Part shown: positions 41,114 through 49,910 of the stretch, in pieces
Position numbering within the stretch: the first letter of the stretch is position 1
Layout: every line of letters starts with the position of its first letter
Assembly (NCBI RefSeq): GCF_019797745.1
Contig: NZ_VOSI01000002.1
Location: 744,001 to 808,000, forward strand
DNA length: 64,000 nt
Source of the DNA: Edaphocola aurantiacus
GTDB lineage: Bacteria > Bacteroidota > Bacteroidia > Chitinophagales > Chitinophagaceae
Direction of reading: 5' to 3'
Notes under the pieces: generated by a model
What the model was told of the DNA's origin: nothing
The model's database searches: none
What the model saw: only the letters and a program-made list of their open reading frames with translations
Position numbers and translations under genes: made by a program

Positions 41114-41749
41114 ATGTTACACATAAAACAATTTACCTGCAATCCCTTCCAGGAAAATACCTATATCCTGTACAACGATCAGCGTCAATGCTGGATCATT
41201 GATCCGGGTATGTACGGTGTGGAAGAAGAACAGCAGGTGTTTCAATTTATAGCAGAAAAGCAACTGGTACCGCAGCAGATCATCAATACGCATGCGCATA
41301 TTGATCACATCTTCGCGGTAGACAGTGTAAAGCAAAGATATAATATACCATTTGGCGTACATCAGCTGGAAGAGCCGATTTTACGCAATGCTGCAAATAC
41401 TGCAGTAATGTTCGGATTTAATTTTCCGGTGTCTCCAACTCCTGACTTCTTTATCGAGACCGGTACCATGACACTGGGTGAAGATACGGTAGAGGTAAGA
41501 CTGGCTCCGGGCCACTCTCCGGGTAGCGTTGTATTTTATAACGAAGCAGATAATTTTGTAATTGCCGGAGACGTATTGTTTCAACGCAGTGTAGGGCGCA
41601 GCGACCTGCCGGGCGGTGATCATGATACCCTGATCAACAGCATTCGTACACAATTACTGGATTTGCCTGAAGAGACGATTGTACTGAGCGGACACGGTGC
41701 ATCCACTACAATTGGGGAAGAGAAACTGCACAACCCATTTTTACAATAG
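41114..41749 (+). CDS. Metallo-beta-lactamase-fold hydrolase
   Basis: Start at ATG 41114 (MLHIKQFTCNPF), as the longer frame has no family match upstream. The 211-residue protein has the metal motif H60-A-H62-I-D64-H65 and later GHSPGSVVF and a GHG near the end. It belongs to the glyoxalase-II-like hydrolases that cleave thioesters such as S-D-lactoylglutathione. The substrate is uncertain. First chromosomal gene beyond the ICE. Confidence 0.9.
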   Translation: MLHIKQFTCNPFQENTYILYNDQRQCWIIDPGMYGVEEEQQVFQFIAEKQLVPQQIINTHAHIDHIFAVDSVKQRYNIPFGVHQLEEPILRNAANTAVMFGFNFPVSPTPDFFIETGTMTLGEDTVEVRLAPGHSPGSVVFYNEADNFVIAGDVLFQRSVGRSDLPGGDHDTLINSIRTQLLDLPEETIVLSGHGASTTIGEEKLHNPFLQ

Positions 41750-41779
41750 GCTGCGGTGAAGAAGTAATTTCAGTTATCC

Positions 41780-42253
41780 TTAATGGATGATGCGGTCTGC
41801 GCAGGAAGTGCTGGCAAAGGCATCGGGTTTGGCTTTAAAGGCAAAACCCATTCCCATAATGTAACCCATAGCTTCATGCAAGGCTACATTGCTTTTGAAA
41901 TGAGGATCGGTATTGATGTCGGCATGGACCTCCATCGCTACATCATACGCCGTAAGGATCTCGCAGAGCTCATAAGCGATCTGTATGCTTCGGGTTACCT
42001 CCAGCAGCATACGCTCCCGGATCTGGTAAGTACATTTTTCGCTCTGGCGGTGGATAAACATAAATCCGCCTTTTTTTTCACGGAGAAAAACAATAACCGT
42101 TGCGAATTCTGTGGTACCGCCAAACACCTGTGAGTCTGTGCCGATGTACAGTTTAATACGGTTGCCGAGGGCATGCTCAGCGATGATAGTTTCTTCAACT
42201 ACTTCTGTAATGGGCTTCTTGAGCCGGGTACCATTTAAACGTTTCCATTCCAT
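41780..42253 (-). CDS. RNase H-like YkuK family protein (DUF458)
   Basis: The 157-residue protein contains YIGTDSQ (first acidic strand), a central HRQSEKCTYQIRERMLLEV segment and HADINTDPHFKSN, the family's fold markers. The retained Asp/Glu set is compatible with RNase H-like activity; function of the family is poorly known. Confidence 0.85.
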   Translation of the reverse strand: MEWKRLNGTRLKKPITEVVEETIIAEHALGNRIKLYIGTDSQVFGGTTEFATVIVFLREKKGGFMFIHRQSEKCTYQIRERMLLEVTRSIQIAYELCEILTAYDVAMEVHADINTDPHFKSNVALHEAMGYIMGMGFAFKAKPDAFASTSCADRIIH

Positions 42254-42433
42254 AATTAAAAAGTTGTGTATATAAATTCATTCCCTGAAATTAACAAAAA
42301 ATATAATGTGAATGTATTATATTGTTGTTAAGTGTAATTTAATTACGCACACCTGTGCATTACTTTTAAATAAATATATTGTTATATATAGTACTTTCGG
42401 TACTCATTCCGGATTCAAAATGATCTCTAACAT

Positions 42434-43072
42434 ATGGAACTAGAACAGTTGATATTACATGTGGAAGCCCTGATATTTTCCAGTCAGCAACCGATAACTC
42501 AGGTAGAGCTTATCGAGCTGATCTCTAATGTTATTGAAGAACAGATACACGGTGACCGTATTGCCCTGGCAGTGGAGACCATCCGTGAGAAGTATGATAC
42601 GCCGCATTATCCTTTCGGCCTGGTGTCGTCCGGTGGCGGTTATCAGTTCCTGACCAAGTCTGTATATCACCAGACAATCATGCAGCTGAACGGTGATAAG
42701 TATATCAAGAAGCTTTCTGCAGCAGCAATGGAAACCTTATCCATCATTGCCTACAAGCAACCGGTGACAAAAGCAGAAATAGAATTTATCCGGGGCGTAA
42801 GTGCCGATTATTCGATCCAGAAATTGCTGGAAAAAGAATTGATCATCATTGCCGGCCGCAATGAAGAGGCAATAGGTAAACCCCTGATTTATGCTACCTC
42901 TAAGCATTTTATGGATTACCTGGGCATAAACTCTCCCCATGAGTTGCCTAAGCTGAAAGAAGTGGCTAATATGGAAATCGTATTGCCTACAGATGCTGCA
43001 GATGCCGTTCCGGAGCAGGAACAGCAAATGGCCATTGGCGACGACGGCCTGCTGAAAACAATGGAACAGTAA
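42434..43072 (+). CDS. scpB: Segregation and condensation protein B
   Basis: The 212-residue protein carries paired winged-helix domains, with LSAAAMETLSIIAYKQPVTK (~95-115) and IEFIRGVSADYSIQKLLEK typical of ScpB. It binds ScpA-SMC in chromosome condensation. The last ~40 residues are an extra acidic/Gln-rich tail. A strong terminator follows. Confidence 0.95.
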   Translation: MELEQLILHVEALIFSSQQPITQVELIELISNVIEEQIHGDRIALAVETIREKYDTPHYPFGLVSSGGGYQFLTKSVYHQTIMQLNGDKYIKKLSAAAMETLSIIAYKQPVTKAEIEFIRGVSADYSIQKLLEKELIIIAGRNEEAIGKPLIYATSKHFMDYLGINSPHELPKLKEVANMEIVLPTDAADAVPEQEQQMAIGDDGLLKTMEQ

Positions 43073-43089
43073 GAACAATAATAATAAGT

Positions 43090-43124
43090 AAATGCCTGCA
43101 GTATTCTTTACTGCAGGCATTTTT
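43090..43124 (+). terminator. Terminator after scpB
   Basis: A 14-bp perfect stem AAATGCCTGCAGTA/TACTGCAGGCATTT with a 5-nt loop and trailing T-run, 18 bp past the scpB stop. Confidence 0.9.
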
Positions 43125-43196
43125 ATATCGGAATACAAGCATCGTTAAGGTTTGCGCACAGGCAGGAAAATTTGTATTTAATCCACAATCTTTAAT

Positions 43197-43204
43197 TACT
43201 TTTG
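43197..43204 (+). promoter_or_regulatory. Probable -7 box of the MlaE-type permease gene
   Basis: TACTTTTG matches the Bacteroidota -7 consensus TAnnTTTG. TTTG at 43171-43174 could be the -33 box, with 22 bp between, slightly long. The ATG follows at 43210. Confidence 0.55.
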
Positions 43205-43209
43205 TTGCT

Positions 43210-43962
43210 ATGTTAACTAAATTCCTGTCACATGTAGGCCGGTTTATACTGATGCTTATGGGCATGCTGAGTAAGCCGGAGAACCGTAAGGTATATTGGA
43301 AAGAATTCATGCATCAGTGTAATGATATCGGTTTTCGGTCATTGCCTATTGTGCTGATTATTTCTACCTTCCTGGGTGCCGTAATGACGCTGCAATCAGC
43401 CTATCAGCTGGTAAGCCCTGTCATTCCGCGCTATGTGATCGCGCAGATCGTGCGGGACTCTACCATCCTGGAATTAGCTCCTACCATGATCTGTGTCGTA
43501 CTGGCCGGTGTAGTAGGTTCTAAGATCGCTTCTGAGCTGGGTAATATGCGTATCAGTGAGCAGATCGATGCCCTGGAGATCATGGGGATCAATACCAAAA
43601 GTTACCTGATTATGCCGAAGATCGTGGCAGCCTTATTTATGGTGCCTTGCCTCATTATCCTGGCTATCGTGATCAGCATGGTTGGTGGTTATGCCGCAGG
43701 GTCTATGACCGGAACCGTATTGCCGGATCAGTTCCATTACGGTCTAACCACAGACTTTGTTCCCTTCAATATGTATGTGGCATTAGCCAAGTCTTTTACA
43801 TTTGCCTTTATCATTTCTACGATACCAGCCTATTATGGATACCATGTAGAAGGTGGTGCCCTGGAGATTGGTCGCTCTTCCACTACATCAGTGGTGGTGA
43901 GCTGTATTACTATCCTGCTGGCCGACTATGGTATTACCGCGCTCATGTTGAGCAATGGTTAA
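43210..43962 (+). CDS. mlaE: MlaE-family ABC transporter permease
   Basis: The 250-residue protein has five to six transmembrane helices and the family signature ELAPTMICVVLAGVVGSKIASELGNMRISEQIDAL split across ~85-120. MlaE permeases move phospholipids between the membranes. The usual ATPase gene mlaF is not next; the downstream gene is unrelated, so partners are elsewhere. Confidence 0.92.
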   Translation: MLTKFLSHVGRFILMLMGMLSKPENRKVYWKEFMHQCNDIGFRSLPIVLIISTFLGAVMTLQSAYQLVSPVIPRYVIAQIVRDSTILELAPTMICVVLAGVVGSKIASELGNMRISEQIDALEIMGINTKSYLIMPKIVAALFMVPCLIILAIVISMVGGYAAGSMTGTVLPDQFHYGLTTDFVPFNMYVALAKSFTFAFIISTIPAYYGYHVEGGALEIGRSSTTSVVVSCITILLADYGITALMLSNG

Positions 43963-43988
43963 TAATACCTTATTGACATATTATTTAA

Positions 43989-44018
43989 TTGCATAGAGAA
44001 TAATTGCAGTTATTTTTG
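43989..44018 (+). promoter_or_regulatory. Bacteroidota-type promoter for 44037-44672
   Basis: TTG (43989-43991), 19 bp, then TATTTTTG (44011-44018). This is an exact match to the -33/-7 spacing and -7 sequence; the ATG is 19 bp further on. Confidence 0.75.
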
Positions 44019-44036
44019 TGTAATAAAATCATATTT

Positions 44037-44672
44037 ATGTTTAAGAAAGTATTATTGGCCTGTATAGGTTTTGGTGGCATGATGACGGCTGCAAGTACCC
44101 ATGCTTTTGCGCAGCAGGAAACTACTATAAAGTACAATAGCATCGATGCCGCTGCATTTACTATGCCGCTGGATGCGGATAAAGGAGATGTATCCAACGC
44201 CGTTGAAGATTATTTCAAAAATACATTTACCGTAAAATCAGCCAGCAGTAAAGGATTTCGGGTGTTTAAAGCCGTTTCCTGGCCGGAAGTTTCTACAGAG
44301 AAGCTGGATGTATATTATAAAGTAGAGGGTAGAAAAGGAAAGAGTGAAGTAACGATGCTGGTGTCTAAAGGCTACGATAATTTTATCAGTAACCAGAGTG
44401 ATGCACAAGCTGCTGCAGGCATTAAAAATTTCCTTTCCGGACTGAATGTAAAAGTGGGTGAATATACTAAAGGTATTGCAGTTGCTGCCGGTACCAAGGG
44501 CCTGGAAGCAGCCCAGAAGGAGTATGATAAATATGCTAAAAAAGCAGAAGACCTCAACAAGCAGAAAACGAAACTGGAAAAGGAAATAGCCGATAACCAG
44601 TCTAAGCTTGCAGAAAGAGAAAAAGACCTGAATAAAGCCAAATCCTTACTGGATGCAGCTCAAAACAAATAA
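44037..44672 (+). CDS. Exported protein with C-terminal coiled coil
   Basis: Start at ATG 44037, which follows a good promoter; a longer frame lacks support. The 211-residue protein has a signal peptide ending AFAQ, a globular beta-rich middle and a Lys/Glu coiled coil (~150-208). Periplasmic or envelope-bound; no family recognised. Confidence 0.75.
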   Translation: MFKKVLLACIGFGGMMTAASTHAFAQQETTIKYNSIDAAAFTMPLDADKGDVSNAVEDYFKNTFTVKSASSKGFRVFKAVSWPEVSTEKLDVYYKVEGRKGKSEVTMLVSKGYDNFISNQSDAQAAAGIKNFLSGLNVKVGEYTKGIAVAAGTKGLEAAQKEYDKYAKKAEDLNKQKTKLEKEIADNQSKLAEREKDLNKAKSLLDAAQNK

Positions 44673-44692
44673 GAAATACCATTTGATTACAT

Positions 44693-44724
44693 AAATAAAG
44701 CAGGACCTTGGTCCTGCTTTATTT
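44693..44724 (+). terminator. Terminator after 44037-44672
   Basis: A perfect inverted repeat AAATAAAGCAGGACC/GGTCCTGCTTTATTT with a very short loop, followed by AT-rich sequence. Confidence 0.85.
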
Positions 44725-44795
44725 ATGTTCCTTATTCAAACTCTTCCATTCCCGGGTAAAGCCCAGGTATTGTTTGGGTACCTGGCTCCAGTCAA

Positions 44796-44827
44796 TAAAA
44801 AAAGCCAGGAAACAATTCCGGGCTTTT
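44796..44827 (-). terminator. Terminator of the trigger factor gene
   Basis: The stem AAAAGCCAGGAA/TTCCGGGCTTTT has one mismatch and an ACAA loop. On the minus strand a U-run follows. It lies 20 bp past the tig stop. Confidence 0.8.
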
Positions 44828-44847
44828 CTATAATAAATCAATTAAGA

Positions 44848-46227
44848 TTAGTGTGCGTGAGCATCGTGTGCGCTAGGCAGGTTCTGGAATTCTTCCAGGG
44901 AAATAGCTTTTTCGCTAACTTCCATTTTCTCACTGATTGTTGCAAACAATTTATCCATCAGCAGTCGACGGTATGTTTCGTTCAGGGTGTTCTCATCGTT
45001 CACCATTTTGTCAACATACTCTTCTAACCAAGGAGCGTCAGCAGCAGTGTTACCGAAGTAAGCCAGTACGCGGGTTTTCATTTCTTCTTTAACTTCTTCC
45101 AGGGTTACATTGATCTGGTATTCGCTGATCAGTTTGTCAGAAATTAAAGTCCAGCGCAGTTGGTGTTCAAATGAAGGCCATTCTTTAGCAACTTCTTCAT
45201 CAGATTTAACTTGCTCCTGACCTTTTTGTAACCATGCTTTCAGGAAGTCAACAGGCAGTTCGATCTCAGTTCCGTGAACCAGTGTTTCGAAGATATCGTT
45301 TTGTAAACGATCGCTACCGATACGGTTGATCTCTTTACCCATTTCTTCTTTGATACGAGCTCTGAAAGCTTCGATATCTTTTACTTCCTGACCTGGGAAT
45401 ACTTCTTCGAAGAAAGCTTCATCCAGTTCACGAGGAGCCAGACGACCAACTTTAGTCAGGGTCAGGGTATAGTATGCATCAGCAGCTTCTTTGCTTTCTG
45501 CATCTTGCTTTAAAGCATCTTTCAGTAATTCTTTCAGTTCATCACCTTCAGCAACAGCAGATGGCTGGAATGTAAAGGTAGTGCCGGTTGCAGCACCCTT
45601 CAGCATTTCCTGCAGTTTCTTAGGCATTTTGTCCAGAGTAACTACATCTTCGATTACAGCAGCATCAGCAGCGGCATTACCATCTTTATCAGTAGCCTGG
45701 TAAGAAGCATAAACGATGTCGCTGTCTTCTTCCAGTGTTTCCGGATTTTCAACTTTACCTGCACGCTTACGGATGTTTTCTACTTCTTCATCCAGCATTT
45801 TATCATCAACGTTGATCAGGAACTTATTCAGGTTACCTTTCTTATCGTTGATTGGTTTTACATCAAACTCTGGTTTCAGACCGATTTCGAAATTGAATAC
45901 GAAATCCTGAGGAGCATTCATGTCAAAGTTCATACCAGCGTTTTCCAGAGGTAATGGTTGAGCAAAAATGCTAGGTTTTTCAGTAGTTAAATATTGTTGT
46001 AACTGCTCGTTTGCTTGTTGGATTACTGCATCAGTGAATACAGACTGGCCGAACATTTTTTTAACCATACCAGCAGGAACGTTTCCTTTTCTGAATCCTG
46101 GGATGTTAGCTTGTTTGCCGTACTGCTTCAGGTTCTTTTCGAAAGAAGGTAAGTAGTCTTCTTTATTAATAGTCACGATCAGTTTATCGTGTAATTTTGC
46201 TATTGGTTCGCGTGTTACCGTTGCCAT
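44848..46227 (-). CDS. tig: Trigger factor, ribosome-associated chaperone
   Basis: The 459-residue protein has the N-terminal ribosome-binding domain with GFRKGNVPAGMVKKMFG (~40-56), a central PPIase-like region in which the FKBP motifs are weak, and a helical C-terminal chaperone domain ending in His-rich AHDAHAH. Bacteroidota trigger factors are often diverged in the PPIase part. It binds nascent chains at the ribosome exit. Confidence 0.95.
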   Translation of the reverse strand: MATVTREPIAKLHDKLIVTINKEDYLPSFEKNLKQYGKQANIPGFRKGNVPAGMVKKMFGQSVFTDAVIQQANEQLQQYLTTEKPSIFAQPLPLENAGMNFDMNAPQDFVFNFEIGLKPEFDVKPINDKKGNLNKFLINVDDKMLDEEVENIRKRAGKVENPETLEEDSDIVYASYQATDKDGNAAADAAVIEDVVTLDKMPKKLQEMLKGAATGTTFTFQPSAVAEGDELKELLKDALKQDAESKEAADAYYTLTLTKVGRLAPRELDEAFFEEVFPGQEVKDIEAFRARIKEEMGKEINRIGSDRLQNDIFETLVHGTEIELPVDFLKAWLQKGQEQVKSDEEVAKEWPSFEHQLRWTLISDKLISEYQINVTLEEVKEEMKTRVLAYFGNTAADAPWLEEYVDKMVNDENTLNETYRRLLMDKLFATISEKMEVSEKAISLEEFQNLPSAHDAHAH

Positions 46228-46271
46228 TGAGCTCAGTTTTATAGTTTATACAAATTTTTAAAATAACTAAA

Positions 46272-46293
46272 ATGCTCCGCAGGTGCGGAGCAT
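46272..46293 (-). terminator. Hairpin between tRNA-Leu and trigger factor gene
   Basis: A 9-bp perfect stem ATGCTCCGC/GCGGAGCAT with an AGGT loop, followed on the minus strand by TTTTAGTTATTTT. Probable terminator of the tRNA-Leu transcript. Confidence 0.7.
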
Positions 46294-46300
46294 CGTGTTG

Positions 46301-46382
46301 TGCGGATGGAGGGACTCGAACCCCCAAGCCTCGCGGCACTAGATCCTAAGTCTAGCGTGTCTACCAATTTCACCACATCCGC
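46301..46382 (-). tRNA. tRNA-Leu (anticodon TAG)
   Basis: An 82-nt class II tRNA: acceptor GCGGATG/CATCCGC, anticodon loop CTTAGGA, a long variable arm, and T-arm GGGTTCGAGTCCC. CCA is not encoded. Confidence 0.96.
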
Positions 46383-46565
46383 ATCCTCTTAAAAGGGAGG
46401 CAAAGGTAATGTTTTTTTATATTCAAAATACATATTTCCTCATAATTTCTGAAAAAATATATCTGTTCCGGAGACACTATACCAAACATTGTAATATTTC
46501 CATTCTGTGAATGTGCACGGTGTCGAAAAATACCTTATCTTAGGGACAGAGCAATAAATTATTTA

Positions 46566-47069
46566 ATGAATATTAAGTCGTTTTGGGGGATATGCATTGT
46601 GCTCCTTATGCTGTTAAGCGGATGTTCCGAACAGAAATCACTGACGGTAGGAACCTTCGTGAATAACACATGTGCAGTAGGAAATATAGATAAGGTAAAG
46701 AACTACTGGAGCATGATCCTGGAGCATAATAAAATGGATGCCCGGTTAGAGAATTTTAAAATTATCGGCAAAGAAGATCTGCAGACAGGAGAGTCTTACT
46801 ATCTGTTGATCGGAGCCAATAAGGACTACAGTTTTAATATTGCCACCCAGGTATTCCGGGAGGGTAATAGTATTGTCCTGAACGATAGTTCTCTGGTCAA
46901 AGGTTCGGCAAGTTGCCTGGGTTGTACTACAGGTTGCTCACCCGAGTTGTCCAATGGTGTCTGGCTGTGTACTAATACCTGTGAGACCGCCTGTACCAAA
47001 GTCATTACGGTGGCCCACGAAGAAAATAACTATACTACCCCTATCCAGGCCTTTATCGAGCGCTATTAG
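46566..47069 (+). CDS. Cysteine-rich lipoprotein
   Basis: The 167-residue protein has a lipoprotein signal ending LLSGC at Cys20. The mature part has a nine-cysteine C-terminal cluster with CLGCTTGC and CTNTCETAC, suggesting a disulfide- or metal-stabilised knot. I recognise no family. It is immediately upstream of, and in the same frame as, the broken gene at 47078. Confidence 0.7.
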   Translation: MNIKSFWGICIVLLMLLSGCSEQKSLTVGTFVNNTCAVGNIDKVKNYWSMILEHNKMDARLENFKIIGKEDLQTGESYYLLIGANKDYSFNIATQVFREGNSIVLNDSSLVKGSASCLGCTTGCSPELSNGVWLCTNTCETACTKVITVAHEENNYTTPIQAFIERY

Positions 47070-47077
47070 TATTATAC

Positions 47078-47792
47078 ATGTCCCCGTACCTATCAATTAC
47101 AGATTAGTAGCCCCTGCACTGAAGACTGGGCTGCTATGCTTCCCGAAGAAAAAGGGAAATTCTGTTTATCCTGCCAGAAGTCTGTTGTCGATTTCAGCAG
47201 TATGAGTGATGCCCAGATTGTACGTGTACTGGAACAAAGCAGTGGTGCTATTTGCGGACGCATGCGGGCATCGAAGTAGCAGAGAGATCTGAAGATGATC
47301 ACGCCTAGTTCAAATTGGTTTTCCGCGGTCTGGAGATCTGCAGCGGGACTGCTGTTTGCTTTGGGAACTAATAATGCGATCGCTCAAGAAAAGCATTCCA
47401 ACAAAATAGAATTAGTGCCTATTAGTCCGGCAGATATGTCTAAAATTGATAGTGCGAAAGAATATCTAATGGGAAGGGTGACAAATCAGGATGGAAACGA
47501 GCTGCCCGGTGCTGTAATTCAGATAAAAGATATAGACGTGGTGGTGCTTTCAGATGATTTTGGCATATTCTCCCTTTCTATACCTCTAAATCTACAACAG
47601 CAAACATTTACTATTGTGGTAAAATATTTTGGTAATGAACCGATAGAGAAAATAATAGCTCCGGTGCAATATCAACAAAATCAATTGCTGATTACCTTGT
47701 ACTATGATATGTCAATTGGAAGTCAGGTCGGTGGCGTTTGTGCTACAAAAAAACGCCATTGGTGGCAGTTCTGGAAACCAAAATATTTCTAA
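47078..47792 (+). pseudogene. Broken CarboxypepD_reg-like gene: frameshift after start plus internal TAG
   Basis: The conserved CxxC-type N-terminal module (SPCTEDWAAM ... GKFCLSCQKSVVDF ... MSDAQI ... CGRM) is readable in frame from 47082, but the only ATG, 47078, is one base out of frame because of a CCCC tract (47082-47085). Removing one C gives MSRTYQLQISSPC. A TAG at 47277-47279 then interrupts the same frame before QRDLK, and the remainder (47280-47792) continues with a hydrophobic helix and a carboxypeptidase-regulatory-like beta domain (~55-140 of the 165-residue second part). An ATG at 47295 could start a truncated product. Related proteins, as I recall them, are one chain. A sequencing error could explain one lesion, less easily both. 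Confidence 0.7.
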
Positions 47793-48821
47793 CTAAAATA
47801 ACATTCCCACCCCACCCTTATTATATCCTTCGCGGCCCAGGTGTTTGTATGCCTTCTCTGTGACCTCGCGCCCGCGTGGAGTACGGATGATATAGCCCTC
47901 CTGTATCAGGAACGGTTCATATACTTCTTCAATAGTACCACTTTCCTCGCCCACAGCAGTTGCAATATTGCTGATGCCTACAGGACCACCTTTGAATTTC
48001 TCAATAATAGTAGACAGGATACGGTTATCCATTTCATCCAGACCATTGGCATCAACCTGCAATGCTTTCAGGCCATGTTCTGTAACCCCCAGGTCAATGA
48101 TGCCATTTCCTAGCACCTGTGCGAAATCGCGCATACGACGCAGTAGTCCGTTGGCAATCCTTGGTGTACCACGGCTACGGCCGGCAATTTCAATAGCGGC
48201 ATCAGAAGTTACCTTTACATGCAATAGTGTAGCAGAGCGCATCACGATATTCTGCAATACCTCTTTAGAATAATAATCCAGTCTTGATTTAATACCGAAG
48301 CGCGAAAGCAAAGGTGCTGTCAGTAAGCCCGAGCGGGTCGTTGCTCCCACTAAAGTGAAGGGCGATAAGTCGATCTGAATAGTACGGGCGTTCGGGCCGC
48401 TATCGATCAGGATATCGATCTTATAATCTTCCATTGCAGCATACATATACTCCTCTACCACTACACTGAGGCGGTGTATCTCATCAATAAACAATACATC
48501 CCTCTCCGCAAGATTGGTCAGGATACCTGCAAGGTCACCCGGCTTTTCCAGTACTGGACCACTGGTTTCTTTAATATTCACACCCAGCTCATTGGCTACA
48601 ATGCGCGATAGTGTAGTCTTTCCCAGGCCCGGAGGGCCGTGAAAAAGGATATGGTCCAATGCCTCGCCCCGCATATTGGCCGCCTTGATGAATATACGCA
48701 GGTTCTCGATCAGCTGAGGCTGGCCGGAGAAGTCTTCTATAGACTGCGGTCTGATGGTATTTTCGAACTCACGTTCTTTATTAGTCAGGTTATTGTTCGG
48801 GCGTACATTAGAAGGTTCCAT
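47793..48821 (-). CDS. ruvB: Holliday junction DNA helicase RuvB
   Basis: The 342-residue protein has Walker A GPPGLGKT (62-69), Walker [10 protein letters not shown], and sensor GATTRSGLL. It drives branch migration of Holliday junctions with RuvA. It is divergent from recX. Confidence 0.97.
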   Translation of the reverse strand: MEPSNVRPNNNLTNKEREFENTIRPQSIEDFSGQPQLIENLRIFIKAANMRGEALDHILFHGPPGLGKTTLSRIVANELGVNIKETSGPVLEKPGDLAGILTNLAERDVLFIDEIHRLSVVVEEYMYAAMEDYKIDILIDSGPNARTIQIDLSPFTLVGATTRSGLLTAPLLSRFGIKSRLDYYSKEVLQNIVMRSATLLHVKVTSDAAIEIAGRSRGTPRIANGLLRRMRDFAQVLGNGIIDLGVTEHGLKALQVDANGLDEMDNRILSTIIEKFKGGPVGISNIATAVGEESGTIEEVYEPFLIQEGYIIRTPRGREVTEKAYKHLGREGYNKGGVGMLF

Positions 48822-48892
48822 ATCTGTACAAAGATAAGGAGTAAAATGATTGTACCGCTTCTTGCAATTACAGGACCCTCGCTAAAAAGCGT

Positions 48893-48900
48893 TATTTTTG
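48893..48900 (+). promoter_or_regulatory. Probable -7 box of the recX promoter
   Basis: TATTTTTG is an exact TAnnTTTG match, 35 bp before the recX ATG. It supports the start at 48936 rather than any earlier in-frame ATG. No good -33 box is visible. Confidence 0.5.
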
Positions 48901-48935
48901 ACCTTAAAAAAACATTGGGAGTATTAGAAGCAACC

Positions 48936-49379
48936 ATGGCCGCTATCAGGCATTATTGCGCTTACCAGGATCGTTGTCACAGCGAAGTCCGGAGCAAATT
49001 GCTGGGCATGGAATGTTATGGAGAAGATCTGGAAGAAGCCATCAGTATACTGATAGAAGAAGATTTTCTGAATGAGGAACGGTATGCACAGGCCTATGCC
49101 CGCGGCAAGTTTCGTATGAACAAATGGGGGCGCATACGTATAAAGCAACAACTGAAACTGAAAAAGGTATCGGATTATTGTATCCGGAAAGCCCTGGCTC
49201 AGCTGGATGAGGTTGAGTATGCCCATACCCTGCATGAGCTCATGCAAAAAAAGCTGGCCACCCTTTCTGGCGAACGTAACGAATGGATACGTAAGCAGAA
49301 AGTATACCAGCACCTATTACAAAAAGGGTATGAGTCGGATCTGGTACAGGATACCTGGAAGGCATTTGACAGCCAGTAA
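48936..49379 (+). CDS. recX: RecX-family regulatory protein
   Basis: Start at ATG 48936 gives a 147-residue protein of usual RecX length; longer frames run into the ruvB promoter. Features are CHSEVRSKL, DFLNEERYAQAYARGK and WGRIRIKQQLKLKKVS, the three-helix repeat pattern. RecX inhibits RecA filaments. Its proximity to ruvB fits DNA repair. Confidence 0.9.
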   Translation: MAAIRHYCAYQDRCHSEVRSKLLGMECYGEDLEEAISILIEEDFLNEERYAQAYARGKFRMNKWGRIRIKQQLKLKKVSDYCIRKALAQLDEVEYAHTLHELMQKKLATLSGERNEWIRKQKVYQHLLQKGYESDLVQDTWKAFDSQ

Positions 49380-49387
49380 TCATGTAC

Positions 49388-49822
49388 TTAGGCCTTTTTC
49401 TGTTTCGCTTCCGGAACAAACAATTTATGACGGAAAAAATACAGCCATATAGAACGGGATTGTCGCATCATTACCGGTTGCACAATGATCAGTAAAAGCG
49501 CTGTAGCCGCCAGCCAGTAATACAGACTGTTGCCCATAAAAGAAAGACCGAAAAACAGATAAGAGATGATAAAGGAAAATATGGTCAATCCTACAGATAA
49601 GCCATAGCTCACATAACCGGTACCAAAGAAAAATCCTGGTTCGGCATCAAATTGTACGCCACATTTGGTGCATTGTTCCGGCATATCCAGCGTATGGGCC
49701 AGGTTATATGGATTCCTGTAGGTAAATAGACTTCCTTTGCCACAATTTGGGCATTTACATTGAACGATCTGCAGCAGGCTTTGTTTATGTTCTGTCGTAT
49801 TATATTCGGTTACGGTTTGCAT
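49388..49822 (-). CDS. DUF983 membrane protein with zinc ribbon
   Basis: Start at ATG 49822. The 144-residue protein has a zinc ribbon, CKCPNCGKGSLF ... CTKCG (~22-58), then two transmembrane helices (~70-95, ~103-122). DUF983 proteins are common in Bacteroidota; function unknown. Confidence 0.85.
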   Translation of the reverse strand: MQTVTEYNTTEHKQSLLQIVQCKCPNCGKGSLFTYRNPYNLAHTLDMPEQCTKCGVQFDAEPGFFFGTGYVSYGLSVGLTIFSFIISYLFFGLSFMGNSLYYWLAATALLLIIVQPVMMRQSRSIWLYFFRHKLFVPEAKQKKA

Positions 49823-49910
49823 AATATCAGGTATTTGATACTGCAAAGTTCCGACCCTTCTGATAATTTTAATGGTACGAACAGTAGCTTGTATGGTATG
49901 ATTGAGAAGC

